A stretch of 59,053 nucleotides of DNA from Halobacillus kuroshimensis DSM 18393 (GTDB lineage Bacteria > Bacillota > Bacilli > Bacillales > Halobacillaceae), in contig NZ_AUDY01000005.1 of NCBI RefSeq assembly GCF_000425705.1, forward strand, positions 1 through 59,053, written 5' to 3'. Positions 42,510-53,222 of the stretch are shown piece by piece. Position numbers and translations under genes: made by a program. Within the stretch, counting starts at the first letter, position 1; each line of letters starts with the position of its first letter. A model generated the notes under the pieces. The model ran no database searches and was not told the origin of the DNA. It saw only the letters and a program-made list of their open reading frames with translations.

Positions 42510-43019
42510 TTATTTATCTCCTCGCCGCCATTTCTCAAAGATTTCCCGCATCTCTTTGTCGATGGGAATCTTGGACTGATACGGGTATAGATTGTGATTT
42601 TCTACATCTTTCTCAATCTGGTTTTCTATATTTCTCATTTCAATATAAAGTTCCCGGGCCGACTTCCGGAAAGCTCCCTGCCCGAAGATCGTCCGCTGCT
42701 CGGCATAATCCGATGTCGCCACATAGACTTGTGTGCGGACATCATTTAAATCACCGGCTAATTTTTCAATACGCTCATCAGCGGTTTCGTTTTCTTTTGT
42801 AAAGATGACTTCCACTTTGTAATTTTTGTGTTTTTTTTCAAGGCCGCGCACATGATAGGCGTCAAATACAATGATGATCCGGTCACCTGTATAGGATTGG
42901 TACTCGGCCATCATCTCAATTAATAGATCCCGGGCCTGCCCGAGATCCTTATCCCTTAATTTCACGAGTTCCGGCCAGGCTCCGATCATGTTATAGCCAT
43001 CAACAATTAGTACAACCAT
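42510..43019 (-). CDS. rae1: NYN-domain endoribonuclease Rae1 (YacP)
   Basis: 169 residues of PIN-like NYN fold. Conserved acidic residues are in LIVDGYNMIGAWPEL (Asp near 7), IIVFDAYHV and VIFTKENETADERIE, and ATSDYAEQ near the end. B. subtilis YacP (Rae1) cleaves mRNA in the ribosomal A site in a translation-dependent way. It lies 3 bp after rlmB in the cysE-cysS-mrnC-rlmB-yacP operon. Confidence 0.92.
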   Translation of the reverse strand: MVVLIVDGYNMIGAWPELVKLRDKDLGQARDLLIEMMAEYQSYTGDRIIIVFDAYHVRGLEKKHKNYKVEVIFTKENETADERIEKLAGDLNDVRTQVYVATSDYAEQRTIFGQGAFRKSARELYIEMRNIENQIEKDVENHNLYPYQSKIPIDKEMREIFEKWRRGDK

Positions 43020-43022
43020 CTG

Positions 43023-43769
43023 TTACTCACCCAGCGGATGCCGTTTGCGATGGACTTCATACATGAGGAGGGATGCGGCAACAGAAGCGTTCAAGGAGGT
43101 TACTCTGCCAGCCATCGGCAGACTGACGGTCCAGTCGCATTTGTCTTTGGTGAGACGACTCATTCCCCGGCCTTCACTTCCGATGACAAGGGCAATCGGC
43201 ATACTGCCATCCAGCTGTCTGTAATCCTCCGTACCCTCTGCATCTGTGCCGACGACCCAGACGAACCGCTCCTTTAACTCATCAATGGTACGGGCAAGGT
43301 TCGTTACACGGGCGACAGGAATGTATTCAATCGCTCCTGTCGATGTTTTCGCCACGGTCGCCGTAAGAGCAACAGAGCGCCTTTTCGGAATGATCACTCC
43401 GTGAGCCCCTGCTGCATCTGCTGTCCGCAGAATCGATCCCAGATTATGAGGGTCTTCAATTTCATCACAGATGATGAAAAATGGTGCCTCTCCTTTTTCC
43501 TCAGCTTTAGCAAAAAGATCTTCAAGATCTGCATAATCGTAAGCGGCAACAGAAGCAGCCACCCCTTGGTGGTTTCCGTCCACGAGCTGGTCGATTTTCT
43601 TTTTCGGTACCTTCTGAACATTGACACCCTGTTCTTTAGCCAGCTGCTCCAGCTTTTTAAAAGCCTGGTACTGGAGTTGATCGGATACCATCACCTTGTT
43701 GATGGAGCGTCCGGCTCTCAGCGCTTCCTGCACCGGATTCTTTCCTATGATCCATTCTCCGTTTGTCAT
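43023..43769 (-). CDS. rlmB: TrmH/RlmB-family 2'-O-ribose RNA methyltransferase
   Basis: 248 residues: an N-terminal substrate-binding domain (L30e-like, about 1-75) and a C-terminal SPOUT knot domain with NLGSILRTAD, VIGSEGRGMSRL and SLPMAGRVTSLNASVA. Family members methylate Gm2251 of 23S rRNA (E. coli numbering). The start overlaps the mrnC stop (ATGA). Confidence 0.93.
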   Translation of the reverse strand: MTNGEWIIGKNPVQEALRAGRSINKVMVSDQLQYQAFKKLEQLAKEQGVNVQKVPKKKIDQLVDGNHQGVAASVAAYDYADLEDLFAKAEEKGEAPFFIICDEIEDPHNLGSILRTADAAGAHGVIIPKRRSVALTATVAKTSTGAIEYIPVARVTNLARTIDELKERFVWVVGTDAEGTEDYRQLDGSMPIALVIGSEGRGMSRLTKDKCDWTVSLPMAGRVTSLNASVAASLLMYEVHRKRHPLGE

Positions 43770-44167
43770 GAATGCTCGCTCCTTTCTTCTACGTGCTTAA
43801 TGGAATAGTCGATCAGAGTTTCCAGTCTCTCGGTACGACCGGACAAATACAAAAAGCCAAGTACAGCTTCAAAAGCTGTGGAATAACGATAGGTCTGGAC
43901 ATTCGTGCTTTTCGGGACGGAGCCGGATTTGGCATTGCGCCCCCGGCGGAGCACCCCTTCTTCTTCCTCCGTCAAAAGTCTGTCCTCCTGCCAGGCTTGG
44001 ACAACAGCAGCCTGCGATCCAGCTGATACAAACTGGACCGCCGCCTGATGAAGCTGCTGTGGTTTCACTTCTCCTTTTTCCAAAAGGTGATGCCTGACAT
44101 ACAATTCATATACGGAATCTCCCATATAGGCCAGGGCGAGACTCTTCATCTGTTTAACATCCTTCAT
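43766..44167 (-). CDS. mrnC: Mini-ribonuclease III (MrnC)
   Basis: 133 residues containing an RNase III catalytic domain without a double-stranded-RNA-binding domain. The key acidic blocks are ALAYMGDSVYELYVRHHLL and YSTAFEAVLGFLYLSG. In B. subtilis it matures 23S rRNA ends. It lies 5 bp after cysS and overlaps rlmB by 4 nt. Confidence 0.94.
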   Translation of the reverse strand: MKDVKQMKSLALAYMGDSVYELYVRHHLLEKGEVKPQQLHQAAVQFVSAGSQAAVVQAWQEDRLLTEEEEGVLRRGRNAKSGSVPKSTNVQTYRYSTAFEAVLGFLYLSGRTERLETLIDYSIKHVEERSEHS

Positions 44168-44172
44168 GCTCT

Positions 44173-45573
44173 TCAGCCCCGCTTCCAGCGCGTTCCCTGT
44201 GATGTATCCTCCAGGATAATATCGCGGTCTTTCAACTCATCACGGATTTGGTCGGCACGCTCGAAGTTCCGGTCTTTCCTTGCTTGTTTACGCTCTTCAA
44301 TTAAAGCATCGATTTCTTCATCAAGAAGGTCTGTTTCTTCTCCAATTTGAATGCCCAGCACACGCAGCAATTCCTCCAGCGTCTGTTCAAAGGCATCAAG
44401 CACATCGACATGTGTCTGACTTTCCTGAAGGTAAAGGTTGGCGGCCTTGGTCAGGTCGAAAATGACAGAAATTGCATTCGCTGTATTAAAGTCATCATCC
44501 ATTTCTTTCATGAACTGCTCCTTGAATCCGTGTACCTTCTCCATCCACTCGTCACGATCTGCCTGCAGGCTCATCGCCGTTTCTTTACGGTGGCGGATGT
44601 TTTCATAAGCGTTCTGAATCCGTTCAAAGCTGCTCTTCGCGCCTTTCAATAATTCATCACTGAAATTGATCGGGTGACGGTACTGAACACTCAGCATGAA
44701 GAAGCGAATGACTTTTGGATCATGCTTTTTCACAAGATCATGAGCAAGAATAAAGTTTCCGAGGGATTTCGACATTTTTTCGTTGTCGATATTAATATAC
44801 CCATTATGCATCCAGTAACGAGCAAAGGATTCTCCGTTATGGGCTTCAGACTGTGCTATTTCGTTTTCATGGTGGGGGAAGGTAAGGTCCTGTCCGCCTG
44901 CATGAATATCAATCGTATCACCAAGATACTTTTTCGCCATAGCCGAGCATTCTATATGCCAGCCCGGACGTCCGGTGCCCCAGGGACTATCCCACGTAAT
45001 TTCACCCGGCTTTGCATTTTTCCAAAGGGTAAAATCAAGCGGATCTTCTTTCTTATCCCCTACCTCAATGCGCGATCCGGAACGAAGCTCATCGACGGAT
45101 TGATGAGAAAGTTTCCCGTAATTATCAAAGGATCGGGTGCGGAAATAAACATCTCCGCCTGCTTCATAGGCATACCCTTTATCAACAAGTCCTTGAATGA
45201 AGCTGATGATTTCCTCCATGTTTTCTGTTACCCGGGGATGATCGACGGCTTCTTTAACTCCAAGGGCACCAACATCTTCCTTATAGGCATCAATAAACCG
45301 GTTGGCGATTTCTGTCACACCTTCGCCCATTTCGTTGGCCGCTTTAATCAATTTGTCATCCACATCAGTAAAATTGAGCACATAGTGCACATCATAGCCG
45401 CGGTATTCAAAATAACGGCGGACAGTATCGAAGACGATGGCCGGGCGCGCGTTTCCGATATGAATGTAGTTGTACACGGTGGGTCCGCACACATACATTT
45501 TCACCTTGCCTTCTTCAATGGGTGTAAATAGTTCTTTCTTACGCGTTAAAGTGTTATATACATTAATCGCCAT
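44173..45573 (-). CDS. cysS: Cysteinyl-tRNA synthetase
   Basis: 466 residues. The HIGH-type motif is HIGN in [12 protein letters not shown]; the KMSKS motif is in [11 protein letters not shown]. Zinc ligands fit [15 protein letters not shown] and HHENE. It charges tRNA-Cys. The start lies inside the end of cysE (11 nt overlap), so both enzymes are made together under the same Cys T-box. Confidence 0.97.
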   Translation of the reverse strand: MAINVYNTLTRKKELFTPIEEGKVKMYVCGPTVYNYIHIGNARPAIVFDTVRRYFEYRGYDVHYVLNFTDVDDKLIKAANEMGEGVTEIANRFIDAYKEDVGALGVKEAVDHPRVTENMEEIISFIQGLVDKGYAYEAGGDVYFRTRSFDNYGKLSHQSVDELRSGSRIEVGDKKEDPLDFTLWKNAKPGEITWDSPWGTGRPGWHIECSAMAKKYLGDTIDIHAGGQDLTFPHHENEIAQSEAHNGESFARYWMHNGYINIDNEKMSKSLGNFILAHDLVKKHDPKVIRFFMLSVQYRHPINFSDELLKGAKSSFERIQNAYENIRHRKETAMSLQADRDEWMEKVHGFKEQFMKEMDDDFNTANAISVIFDLTKAANLYLQESQTHVDVLDAFEQTLEELLRVLGIQIGEETDLLDEEIDALIEERKQARKDRNFERADQIRDELKDRDIILEDTSQGTRWKRG

Positions 45574-46222
45574 TAGTCTTCACTCCTTCTTTCTCTTTCA
45601 GCTGATCACGCAGCTGCTGTAGTTCTTTTTCCAGATTGTTCAGCCGGTCATAAACCGGATCCGGCAGTTTATGGTGGTCGAGGTTTTTCTGGACTTTCCT
45701 GCCGTTCTGGATAACGACATGACCAGGGATCCCAACGACTGTGGAATTGTCCGGGACATCTTTCAACACGACAGACCCTGCCCCTACCTTGGAATTCTCT
45801 CCTATAGTGATGGACCCAAGAACCTTCGCTCCTGTAGCAACAAGGGAGTTATCGAGCAGCGTTGGGTGCCGCTTCCCTTTCTCCTTCCCAGTTCCCCCGA
45901 GGGTCACGCCTTGGAATATCGTCACGTTATCACCGATTTCGCACGTTTCCCCGATGACGACTCCCATGCCGTGGTCAATGAAAAAGCGGCTGCCGATCTT
46001 CGCGCCCGGATGAATTTCAATACCGGTTAAGAAGCGGCTCCACTGGGAAATCAGCCGGGCAGGAAAAAAGAATTTCCTTTTGTGAAACGCATGGGCCACC
46101 CGGTGGCCCCAGATGGCGTGGAGGCCGGAATAGGTAAGAATGACTTCAATGTAAGAACGAGCAGCAGGATCCTGATCAAACACCACATCCACATCTTCCT
46201 TGAACATTTTAAAAAGCCCCAT
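45563..46222 (-). CDS. cysE: Serine O-acetyltransferase
   Basis: 219 residues: N-terminal helical domain followed by left-handed beta-helix hexapeptide repeats ([43 protein letters not shown]). It makes O-acetylserine, the precursor for cysteine. The ATG at 46222 has AAAGGAGG upstream; the frame is open to 46306, but that part is the T-box terminator. First gene of the operon, controlled by the Cys T-box. Confidence 0.96.
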   Translation of the reverse strand: MGLFKMFKEDVDVVFDQDPAARSYIEVILTYSGLHAIWGHRVAHAFHKRKFFFPARLISQWSRFLTGIEIHPGAKIGSRFFIDHGMGVVIGETCEIGDNVTIFQGVTLGGTGKEKGKRHPTLLDNSLVATGAKVLGSITIGENSKVGAGSVVLKDVPDNSTVVGIPGHVVIQNGRKVQKNLDHHKLPDPVYDRLNNLEKELQQLRDQLKEKEGVKTNGD

Positions 46223-46505
46223 ACTTGCTCCCTCCTTTGAATAACACAAAGCAGAAAAAAAGCGTCCCTGTGCCATAAGCACAGAGACGCTTGACCGTGG
46301 TTCCACTCTGTTTGGGAAACATGAAATCCTTTCCCCTCTCGAGCCTTGATAACGGAAGGCAGCCGCTTCCGCCTACTAACATTCAGCGGAAGACTCCGAG
46401 GTGCATTTCAAGGAACTCTCTCCAAATCACTTCCAGCCAAAGGTGATTCTCTCTGCAGAAGAGTGGTTCCTTTACTTCTCCTCATCAACGTTTCGTATAG
46501 GTAAC
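46223..46505 (-). promoter_or_regulatory. T-box riboswitch, cysteine specific, upstream of cysE
   Basis: Minus-strand leader with the T-box core GTGGAACCACG (46300-46312) that pairs with the uncharged tRNA end. Upstream is a stem I region, whose specifier loop reads GAAATGCAC; TGC (46405-46403) is a Cys codon. Downstream is a strong terminator (AAGCGTCTCTGTGC / GCACAGGGACGCTT, T run, about 46255-46290). When tRNA-Cys is uncharged the antiterminator forms and cysE-cysS and the genes after them are transcribed. Confidence 0.93.
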
Positions 46506-46508
46506 TCT

Positions 46509-46537
46509 ACTATATGATATTATTTCCTTCCTGTGAA
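46509..46537 (-). promoter_or_regulatory. Promoter of the T-box/cysE operon (sigma-A)
   Basis: Minus strand TTCACA at 46537-46532, 17 nt, TATAGT at 46514-46509. Each hexamer has one mismatch to consensus. It begins 5 bp after the gltX stop. Confidence 0.65.
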
Positions 46538-46541
46538 CGAT

Positions 46542-48011
46542 TTAAGCTTGTCCTTTGCTTAATACATCGTTCAGTCGGACCGTAACGGTATCAAGTCCAA
46601 GCAGATGAATCGCGTTAGGAAGCTCCGGACCGTGTGTCTGACCGGTTGTAGCGACACGGATCGGCATGAAGAGTTTCTTCCCTTTATGGCCGGTTTCCTT
46701 CTGCACCGCTTTAATTTGTGCCTTGATATTGGCCGGTGTGAACTCTTCCAATTGCTGAAGGTTCTTTTTGAACGTTTCAAGCACCTCTGGCACCTGCTCG
46801 CCCTGAAGCACTTCCATAGCTGCTTCATCATACTGAATTTCCTGCTTGAAGAAGAGCTCTGTCAATTCGACAATTTCCGCACCGTAGTTCAACTGCTCCT
46901 GATAAAGGCCGATGAGTTCCTTCACCCATTGGCGATCCTCATCACTCATGTCTTCCGATACACGGCCGGCTTCCACGAGGTGAGGAAGAGCCAGTTCAAC
47001 GACCTGATCAAGGTCAGCAGCTTTAATATACTGGTTGTTCATCCATTTCAGCTTCGCTGCATCAAATACGGCCGGGGACGTGGAAAGGCGCTCGGCATCG
47101 AAAATATCGATCAGCTGATCCTTTGTAAAGATCTCCTCTTCACCTACAGGGGACCAGCCCAGCAGGGTGATGAAGTTGAAAAGCGCTTCAGGCATATACC
47201 CCAGATCGTTGTATTGGGAAATGAACTGAAGAATGTGCTCATCACGCTTACTCAATTTTTTACGGTCTTCGTTCAGGATCAACGTCATATGACCGAATTT
47301 CGGAGCTTCCCATCCAAATGCTTCATAAACCATCATCTGCTTTGGTGTGTTGGAAATGTGTTCTTCTCCGCGCAGCACGTGAGTGATTTTCATTAGATAA
47401 TCATCGATGGCTACAGCAAAGTTGTAGGTCGGTGTACCGTTTTTCTTAACGATGACCCAGTCTCCAAAGTCGCTGGATTCAAACGTGATGTCTCCACGTA
47501 CAATGTCGTTGAACGTGTACGTATGATTCTCCGGCACACGCAGGCGGATACTCGGCTCACGGCCTTCGGCTTCAAATTCCGCCATTTGTTCCTCTGTCAG
47601 GCTGCTGTGCGCTCCGGAATACTTAGGAGCCTCTCCGCGGGCCATCTGAGCCTCACGTTCCGCTTCCAGTTCTTCAGACGTCATATAGCACTTGTAGGCA
47701 AGTCCGCGCTCCATCAGCTCATCGACATATTTCTTGTAAATGTCCAGACGTTCCATCTGACGGTAAGGGCCGTACTCCCCACCAAGGTTCGGACTTTCTT
47801 CCCATTCAATCCCGAGCCATTTCAAATAATCCAGCTGGCTTTGCTCGCCGCCTTTTACATTCCGTTTTTCGTCTGTATCCTCGATACGAACGACCATTTT
47901 CCCTCCTGCATTTTTAGCAAACAGGTAATTGAACAGAGCTGTTCGGGCATTTCCGATATGAAGATACCCCGTTGGACTTGGTGCATACCGCACACGTACT
48001 TCGTTTGTCAT
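46542..48011 (-). CDS. gltX: Glutamyl-tRNA synthetase
   Basis: 489 residues. HIGH motif in [14 protein letters not shown] (HIG at 18-20) and KMSKS-like KKLSKRD (about residue 255). In Bacillus the enzyme also charges tRNA-Gln with Glu for the GatCAB amidotransferase route. It lies 58 bp after ispDF with a GGAGAA ribosome binding site. Confidence 0.97.
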   Translation of the reverse strand: MTNEVRVRYAPSPTGYLHIGNARTALFNYLFAKNAGGKMVVRIEDTDEKRNVKGGEQSQLDYLKWLGIEWEESPNLGGEYGPYRQMERLDIYKKYVDELMERGLAYKCYMTSEELEAEREAQMARGEAPKYSGAHSSLTEEQMAEFEAEGREPSIRLRVPENHTYTFNDIVRGDITFESSDFGDWVIVKKNGTPTYNFAVAIDDYLMKITHVLRGEEHISNTPKQMMVYEAFGWEAPKFGHMTLILNEDRKKLSKRDEHILQFISQYNDLGYMPEALFNFITLLGWSPVGEEEIFTKDQLIDIFDAERLSTSPAVFDAAKLKWMNNQYIKAADLDQVVELALPHLVEAGRVSEDMSDEDRQWVKELIGLYQEQLNYGAEIVELTELFFKQEIQYDEAAMEVLQGEQVPEVLETFKKNLQQLEEFTPANIKAQIKAVQKETGHKGKKLFMPIRVATTGQTHGPELPNAIHLLGLDTVTVRLNDVLSKGQA

Positions 48012-48069
48012 AATTGTTCTCCTTTCCGGTAACCGGTCATAATCCTTGACTCATTTTATCATTTTTTGC

Positions 48070-49254
48070 TTAGGATTGTGGATTATTTTGCAACAGAACA
48101 ACCGCCTGGGCCGCGATTCCTTCTTTTCGTCCGGCAAAACCAAGCTTCTCTGTTGTAGTCGCTTTGACATTGATGAGATCTTTTTCGGTCTGGAGTAGAT
48201 CCGCAATGTTTTCTCTGATTTGTTCAATATAAGGGGCCATTTTCGGTGCCTGGGCAATCACGGTACAGTCCATATTCCCAAGCGTATATCCCTTTTTCTC
48301 GATGATCTTCCATACATGCTGGAGAAGACGGCCGGAGTCTGCATCCTTGAACTCCGGATCGGTATCCGGAAAATGTCTGCCGATATCTCCTTCTCCAACG
48401 GCTCCAAGACAAGCATCCGCGATGGTATGAAGCAGAACATCGGCATCCGAGTGTCCGAGGAGTCCTTTTTCATAAGGGATTTCAATTCCCCCGATGATGC
48501 ATGGACGACCTTCTGTCAGCTGGTGCACATCAAAACCTTGTCCGATTCGAAACATTGAATGTGTCTCCTTTTCCTTTTGGTTATTCAAATAGGCTTCTGC
48601 CTTATGTAAGTCTTCAGGAGTTGTCAGCTTAATATTGTCATAACTTCCCTGGACGACTGCCACTTCTTTACCTGACTGTTCCACTAACGATGCATCATCT
48701 GTACCATAGTATCCACGTTCCTGCGCTTCTTCATGCGCTTTGGTAATCAGATCATACTGAAAAGCCTGCGGTGTCTGTGCAGCCCACAGTTTGTTACGGT
48801 CGAGGGTTGTAAGCGTCCTCCCCTCTTTCTGTTTAATCGTATCCGTGACCGGAACAGCCAGCAGCGCTGCCCCTTTTTCCACAGCTGCTTCTGCTAATTG
48901 ATGTAGACTTTCCTCCATAACAAAAGGACGCGCCCCGTCATGGATCAGTACAGGGATGTCTTTCCTCTGCACGACAGAGAGTCCGGCATGTACACTGTCC
49001 TGCCGTTCTGCTCCTCCATTCACAGCCTTGATGGGTGTGGTTGAAGGAAAACGCTCAAGCAGTCTCTCCATCTGATCCTGCTCCTGTTTATTCGTAACGA
49101 GAATGATTTCCCCGCACCAGTCATCTTGTTCAAAGACAGCCAGAGTATGAAGGATCAGAGGTTTATCATTAATATTAATAAATTGTTTATTGTGACCTGC
49201 ACCCATCCGCTTTCCTTGTCCGGCCGCAAGCACAATCGCTGTGTATTTTATCAT
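48070..49254 (-). CDS. ispDF: IspD-IspF fusion: MEP cytidylyltransferase / MECDP synthase
   Basis: A single open frame of 394 residues. Residues 1-233 are IspD ([30 protein letters not shown]). Residues 234-394 are a full IspF ([38 protein letters not shown]), both in the MEP isoprenoid pathway. The junction [13 protein letters not shown] has no stop codon. It encodes AAGGAGA 9 nt before the ATG of IspF (48555), so free IspF may also be made. In B. subtilis the two genes are separate neighbours; fused IspDF is known in alpha- and epsilon-proteobacteria. A sequencing error removing a stop codon cannot be excluded. Start ATG at 49254 after AAGGTGG. Confidence 0.92.
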   Translation of the reverse strand: MIKYTAIVLAAGQGKRMGAGHNKQFININDKPLILHTLAVFEQDDWCGEIILVTNKQEQDQMERLLERFPSTTPIKAVNGGAERQDSVHAGLSVVQRKDIPVLIHDGARPFVMEESLHQLAEAAVEKGAALLAVPVTDTIKQKEGRTLTTLDRNKLWAAQTPQAFQYDLITKAHEEAQERGYYGTDDASLVEQSGKEVAVVQGSYDNIKLTTPEDLHKAEAYLNNQKEKETHSMFRIGQGFDVHQLTEGRPCIIGGIEIPYEKGLLGHSDADVLLHTIADACLGAVGEGDIGRHFPDTDPEFKDADSGRLLQHVWKIIEKKGYTLGNMDCTVIAQAPKMAPYIEQIRENIADLLQTEKDLINVKATTTEKLGFAGRKEGIAAQAVVLLQNNPQS

Positions 49255-49299
49255 AATAGCCACCTTGAGCGAGATAGTGTTGTGAAATTCCCCATAAAA

Positions 49300-49336
49300 G
49301 AACAAAAGCGATAACATACGCGTTATCACTTTTGTA
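49300..49336 (-). terminator. Terminator of yacL
   Basis: Minus strand AAAAGTGATAAC / GTTATCGCTTTT stem followed by GTTCTTTT. It lies between yacL and ispDF. Confidence 0.78.
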
Positions 49337-49361
49337 TTTCTCTATTTAGTTTATACCGTTT

Positions 49362-50462
49362 TTAAAGGGCTTTTTCAAGTGATTTAGGCTTTGCGAAAAT
49401 CATACGGCCCGCTGATGTCTGAAGGACACTGGTGACCACAACTTCGATCGTCTTACCGATGAAGTCTTTGCCTTCCTCAACGACAATCATTGTTCCGTCA
49501 TCCAGATAAGCGACACCCTGATTCTGTTCTTTCCCGTCTTTGATCACCTGGATGGTCATTTCCTCACCAGGTAGAACGACAGGCTTCACAGCATTTGCAA
49601 GATCATTGATGTTCAGCACCTGAACATTTTGAAACTCACAGACTTTATTTAAGTTGAAGTCGTTGGTCACGACAATACCATTCGTGACTTTAGCGAGTTT
49701 GACGAGCTTGCTGTCCACTTCCTGAATCTCTTCAAAGTCACCTTCATAGATCTCTACATTAACAGGAAGATCCTTCTGCAGTCGGTTCAGAATATCCAAA
49801 CCTCTGCGTCCGCGGTTTCTTTTCAGTCCGTCAGAGGAATCGGCAATGTGCTGAAGTTCTTCAAGAACAAACTGAGGAATCACGATCGTCCCTTCCAAAA
49901 AGTGAGTTTCACAGATATCTGCGATTCTACCATCAATAATGACACTGGTATCAAGAATCTTCTGCTTTGGAATCAACGACTCATCCACAGCCGTACCGGA
50001 AGAGCCTTCCGCTTCCTCGTCCGCTTTTTTATCCTTTTTGGAAACAAGGTTCAAAAATTCATCTTTACGCTTAAACCCGACCTGAAAACCGAGGTAGCCA
50101 AGCAGAACGGTAAGAGCAATTGGTACGACCTGGTTGATGACCTGGATTTGAATATCCTGGACAAACACATTAATCAAATACGCGATCAGCAGCCCAACGA
50201 TTAAACCTAAACTTCCGAACAGTAAATCAGCGACAGGTGCCCGGACAAGAGAATCCTCCACCCATCGAATGAAATCGACAATATAATCTACGATCCAGAA
50301 TGTTAATAAAAATAAAATAAGTGCTCCTATTACAGCTCCCATGACAGCTTGAATCCAGGTCTGCCACGTAAGCCCCATGGTTGTAAACAGTTCAGGGAAA
50401 TAGAGGTAACCGATGGTTCCGCCGGTAATAACAATAAATAACTGTACAATACGTTTAAGCAC
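49362..50462 (-). CDS. yacL: PIN/TRAM-domain membrane protein (YacL family)
   Basis: 366 residues. Four transmembrane helices occupy about 1-130, a charged linker follows, then a PIN domain ([13 protein letters not shown], Asp171 and Asp177, and TNDFNLNKV) and a C-terminal TRAM domain from about 285 ([19 protein letters not shown]). PIN domains are usually ribonucleases and TRAM binds RNA, so a membrane-tethered RNase is likely; the substrate is unknown. GTG start with GGAGG. It lies between disA and ispD in Bacillus and here, with its own promoter. Confidence 0.92.
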   Translation of the reverse strand: MLKRIVQLFIVITGGTIGYLYFPELFTTMGLTWQTWIQAVMGAVIGALILFLLTFWIVDYIVDFIRWVEDSLVRAPVADLLFGSLGLIVGLLIAYLINVFVQDIQIQVINQVVPIALTVLLGYLGFQVGFKRKDEFLNLVSKKDKKADEEAEGSSGTAVDESLIPKQKILDTSVIIDGRIADICETHFLEGTIVIPQFVLEELQHIADSSDGLKRNRGRRGLDILNRLQKDLPVNVEIYEGDFEEIQEVDSKLVKLAKVTNGIVVTNDFNLNKVCEFQNVQVLNINDLANAVKPVVLPGEEMTIQVIKDGKEQNQGVAYLDDGTMIVVEEGKDFIGKTIEVVVTSVLQTSAGRMIFAKPKSLEKAL

Positions 50463-50580
50463 TTGTATTCACCTCCTCAAACACAGTATGACCAAACCTC
50501 ACAACCATTAATCATATAAAAAGGAATGATGGTCTTAAACTTAGCACAACTTCCATTTTTAGTCAATGAGCAAAACATTC

Positions 50581-50610
50581 ATCATACCATATTTATTTTA
50601 AATAAGTCAA
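50581..50610 (-). promoter_or_regulatory. yacL promoter (sigma-A)
   Basis: Minus strand TTGACT at 50610-50605, 18 nt, TATGAT at 50586-50581, five bases after the disA stop. The region to the yacL start holds nothing else clear. Confidence 0.65.
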
Positions 50611-50615
50611 TGTTC

Positions 50616-51689
50616 TTATATATGACGGTCTACAAACAGTTGTTCCTGTATGCGGTCGAGTCCGTCTCTGATTTTTGCTGCCCGGATTTCTCCGACACCA
50701 TCCACTTTGACAAGTTCTTTTGGAGAAGCCTGGATCAGATCATCCAGGGTGCTGAAACGCTGCACCAGGTGTTCAATAATTAAAAACGGAAGACGCGGGA
50801 TTCGGCTGAGAATCCGGTAGCCTCGTGGATGAACCGCATCAGAAAGCTTCGTTCCCGTTGAATACCCCAGTAGTTTTAATACCTGCTCATCGGATAGAAG
50901 TTCCGGATTGGACACTTCCTGCATCTTCTTTAACATATAGTAGGGTTCATAATCCGGCCGGCGGCTGTAATCCTTCATGAGGAGCTCTGCCTCTTCCTCA
51001 ATGTTGGAGACCAGTTCCGTGAGCTGGAGCTGGATCAGACGTCCTTCGATTCCAAGCTCATTCACATAGTTTAATATTTCTGTCTTTGTGCGGAGAACCA
51101 TTTCAATCCGGTGTACAACCTGGACCACTTCGGAAAAGGAAACCATGTTCTCGAATTCCATGGCTCCAAGGTTGGTGACGCTTTGGTCGAGCACATTTTT
51201 ATACTTTTCCAATGTCTGAATCGCTTGATTCGCCTTAGTCAGGATGACACCGATGTCTTTCAAGGAATAACGGAGCGACCCTTTATACAGCGTTATGACA
51301 TTCCTCCGCTGGGAGATGGCAATCACAAGCGAACCTGTCTGCTTGGCCACCCGCTCAGCTGTCCGGTGACGCATCCCTGTTTCATTGGAGAGGATATCAG
51401 GGTTCGGCATTAACTGGGCATTCGCGTATAAAATTTTCGTACCTTCATCATTAAGGATGAGCGCTCCGTCCATTTTGGCGAGTTCATATAAGTGCGCCGG
51501 TGTGAAATCTGACTGGATGTGAAAACCACCATCCACGAGCTCCCGCATACCGTCTCCATAGCCCAGAACGATCAAGCCCCCCGTATTTGCACGGAGGACA
51601 TTGTCAATGCCGTCCCTGAGTGGTGTCCCGGGAGCCACCAGCTTCAAAATGTCTCCAATTCCGTTTTCCTTGATTTCGTGCCATTCCAT
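50616..51689 (-). CDS. disA: Diadenylate cyclase DisA
   Basis: 357 residues. The N-terminal DAC domain has DGA at 74-76 and RHR at 107-109, the ATP-binding motifs for making c-di-AMP. A helical linker follows, then a C-terminal helix-hairpin-helix DNA-binding domain ([18 protein letters not shown]). DisA scans DNA for branched lesions and delays sporulation. It starts directly after the radA stop, forming a pair. Confidence 0.97.
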   Translation of the reverse strand: MEWHEIKENGIGDILKLVAPGTPLRDGIDNVLRANTGGLIVLGYGDGMRELVDGGFHIQSDFTPAHLYELAKMDGALILNDEGTKILYANAQLMPNPDILSNETGMRHRTAERVAKQTGSLVIAISQRRNVITLYKGSLRYSLKDIGVILTKANQAIQTLEKYKNVLDQSVTNLGAMEFENMVSFSEVVQVVHRIEMVLRTKTEILNYVNELGIEGRLIQLQLTELVSNIEEEAELLMKDYSRRPDYEPYYMLKKMQEVSNPELLSDEQVLKLLGYSTGTKLSDAVHPRGYRILSRIPRLPFLIIEHLVQRFSTLDDLIQASPKELVKVDGVGEIRAAKIRDGLDRIQEQLFVDRHI

Positions 51690-53069
51690 TTATGTGTCCC
51701 CCAATGTGACCTTCATAGCTTCCTGGACGGTGCTGACTCCGATCACTTCAATCTGGGAAGGCGGGGTCCAGCCATCCATGTTCTTTTTAGGAATGATGAC
51801 CCGCTTGAAACCAAGCTTAGCCGCTTCCTGAACACGCTGTTCAATCCTTGCTACACGACGGATTTCGCCGGTCAGCCCCACTTCCCCTACAACGACATCA
51901 TCCCCATTGGACGACTGGTTGCGGAAGCTTGAGGCAATGCTGATCGCCACGCCAAGGTCAATGGCGGGTTCATCCAGTTTGACACCACCGGCGACTTTGA
52001 CATAAGCATCCTGGTTTTGGAGCAGAAGACCTGCCCGTTTCTCGAGAACCGCCATAAGCAGCGGCACCCGGCTGTTATCAAGTCCCGTCGCCATACGCCT
52101 CGGATTCCCGTAGGCCGTTGGTGAAATGAGGGCCTGGATTTCAACAAGCACGGGTCTCGTTCCTTCCATGGAAGCAACAACAATTGAACCGGCTGCCCCC
52201 TGGGACCGCTCCTCAAGAAAGATCTCCGAAGGGTTGAGCACTTCTTCAAGTCCTTTTTCCTTCATTTCGAATATACCCATTTCGTGCGTGCTTCCGAAGC
52301 GGTTTTTCACACTTCTCAAAATACGGAAGGTGTGATGGCGCTCCCCTTCAAAATAAAGGACGGCATCCACCATATGCTCCAGAAGCCGTGGGCCCGCGAT
52401 GGATCCTTCTTTAGTAACATGCCCCACAATAAAAATCGGGATACCTTTGCTTTTGGCAATTCTCATTAACTGACTCGTACATTCCCTCACCTGGGAAACG
52501 CTCCCTGGAGCAGACGTGACATCCTCTTTGAATATCGTCTGTATCGAGTCAATGACGACGAACTTCGGATCGATCTGTTCAATCTGGTTCGTCACGTCCT
52601 GGAGATTCGTCTCAGACAGTACATAAAGCTCGTCAGATGTGATGCCTAAACGTTCCGCCCTCAGCTTCGTCTGCCGGGGAGATTCTTCCCCTGATATGTA
52701 GAGGACCGGAAAATCCTTATCAGCGATTTGTGCGGAAACCTGAAGGAGTAATGTTGACTTACCGATACCCGGGTCTCCCCCGATTAAAACTAAGGAGCCT
52801 GCTACAATACCGCCGCCGAGCACGCGGTTGAATTCAGGCATATCTGTCGGCAGCCGTGGTTCCTTCTGTGATTTGATCTGTGTAATTTTTTCAGGTTTTG
52901 CCGTTGCAGAAGTGGAACTGGTCTGGAAGACGTGACGGGAATTGGCAGCCGGAGCCGACATTTCCTCCACGAGCGTGTTCCATTGATGGCACGCAGGGCA
53001 TTTCCCCATCCATTTCGGTGTTTCATATCCACATTCCTGGCAGACAAACTTTGTCTTTCTTTTTGCCAA
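51690..53069 (-). CDS. radA: DNA repair protein RadA
   Basis: 459 residues. N-terminal C4 zinc finger (Cys10, 13, 24, 27), RecA-like ATPase with Walker [11 protein letters not shown] (97-106), the RadA-specific KNRFG motif (255-259), and a C-terminal Lon-like domain. RadA drives branch migration at recombination intermediates and regulates DisA. The start is TTG at 53069 with GAGGTGA upstream. It lies downstream of the clpC terminator. Confidence 0.97.
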   Translation of the reverse strand: MAKRKTKFVCQECGYETPKWMGKCPACHQWNTLVEEMSAPAANSRHVFQTSSTSATAKPEKITQIKSQKEPRLPTDMPEFNRVLGGGIVAGSLVLIGGDPGIGKSTLLLQVSAQIADKDFPVLYISGEESPRQTKLRAERLGITSDELYVLSETNLQDVTNQIEQIDPKFVVIDSIQTIFKEDVTSAPGSVSQVRECTSQLMRIAKSKGIPIFIVGHVTKEGSIAGPRLLEHMVDAVLYFEGERHHTFRILRSVKNRFGSTHEMGIFEMKEKGLEEVLNPSEIFLEERSQGAAGSIVVASMEGTRPVLVEIQALISPTAYGNPRRMATGLDNSRVPLLMAVLEKRAGLLLQNQDAYVKVAGGVKLDEPAIDLGVAISIASSFRNQSSNGDDVVVGEVGLTGEIRRVARIEQRVQEAAKLGFKRVIIPKKNMDGWTPPSQIEVIGVSTVQEAMKVTLGDT

Positions 53070-53175
53070 GAGATCACCTCTTCTATTCCTATGAGTGTAT
53101 ACGAAAAAGATTGTGAGGAAGTTTCACAGTCTTATCATTTTTATTAAATGTTGTGATTCAAATCATACCGGAATA

Positions 53176-53210
53176 AGAAAAAAATCGGAAGGCAGACACC
53201 TTCCGATTCT
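53176..53210 (-). terminator. Terminator of the ctsR-mcsA-mcsB-clpC operon
   Basis: Minus strand AATCGGAAGG / CCTTCCGATT 10-bp stem with a 6-nt loop, then seven T. Confidence 0.95.
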
Positions 53211-53222
53211 TTACTCATGCAG

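Noticed and set aside
44674-45531. A 285-codon plus-strand open frame opposite cysS
   Set aside because: Antisense shadow of cysS; no recognisable motif or start signal.
46223-46306. Longer cysE start at 46306
   Set aside because: It would translate the T-box core and terminator hairpin; the ATG at 46222 has a strong ribosome binding site and fits the family length.
46605-47396. A 263-codon plus-strand open frame opposite gltX
   Set aside because: Antisense shadow of gltX with no supporting signals.
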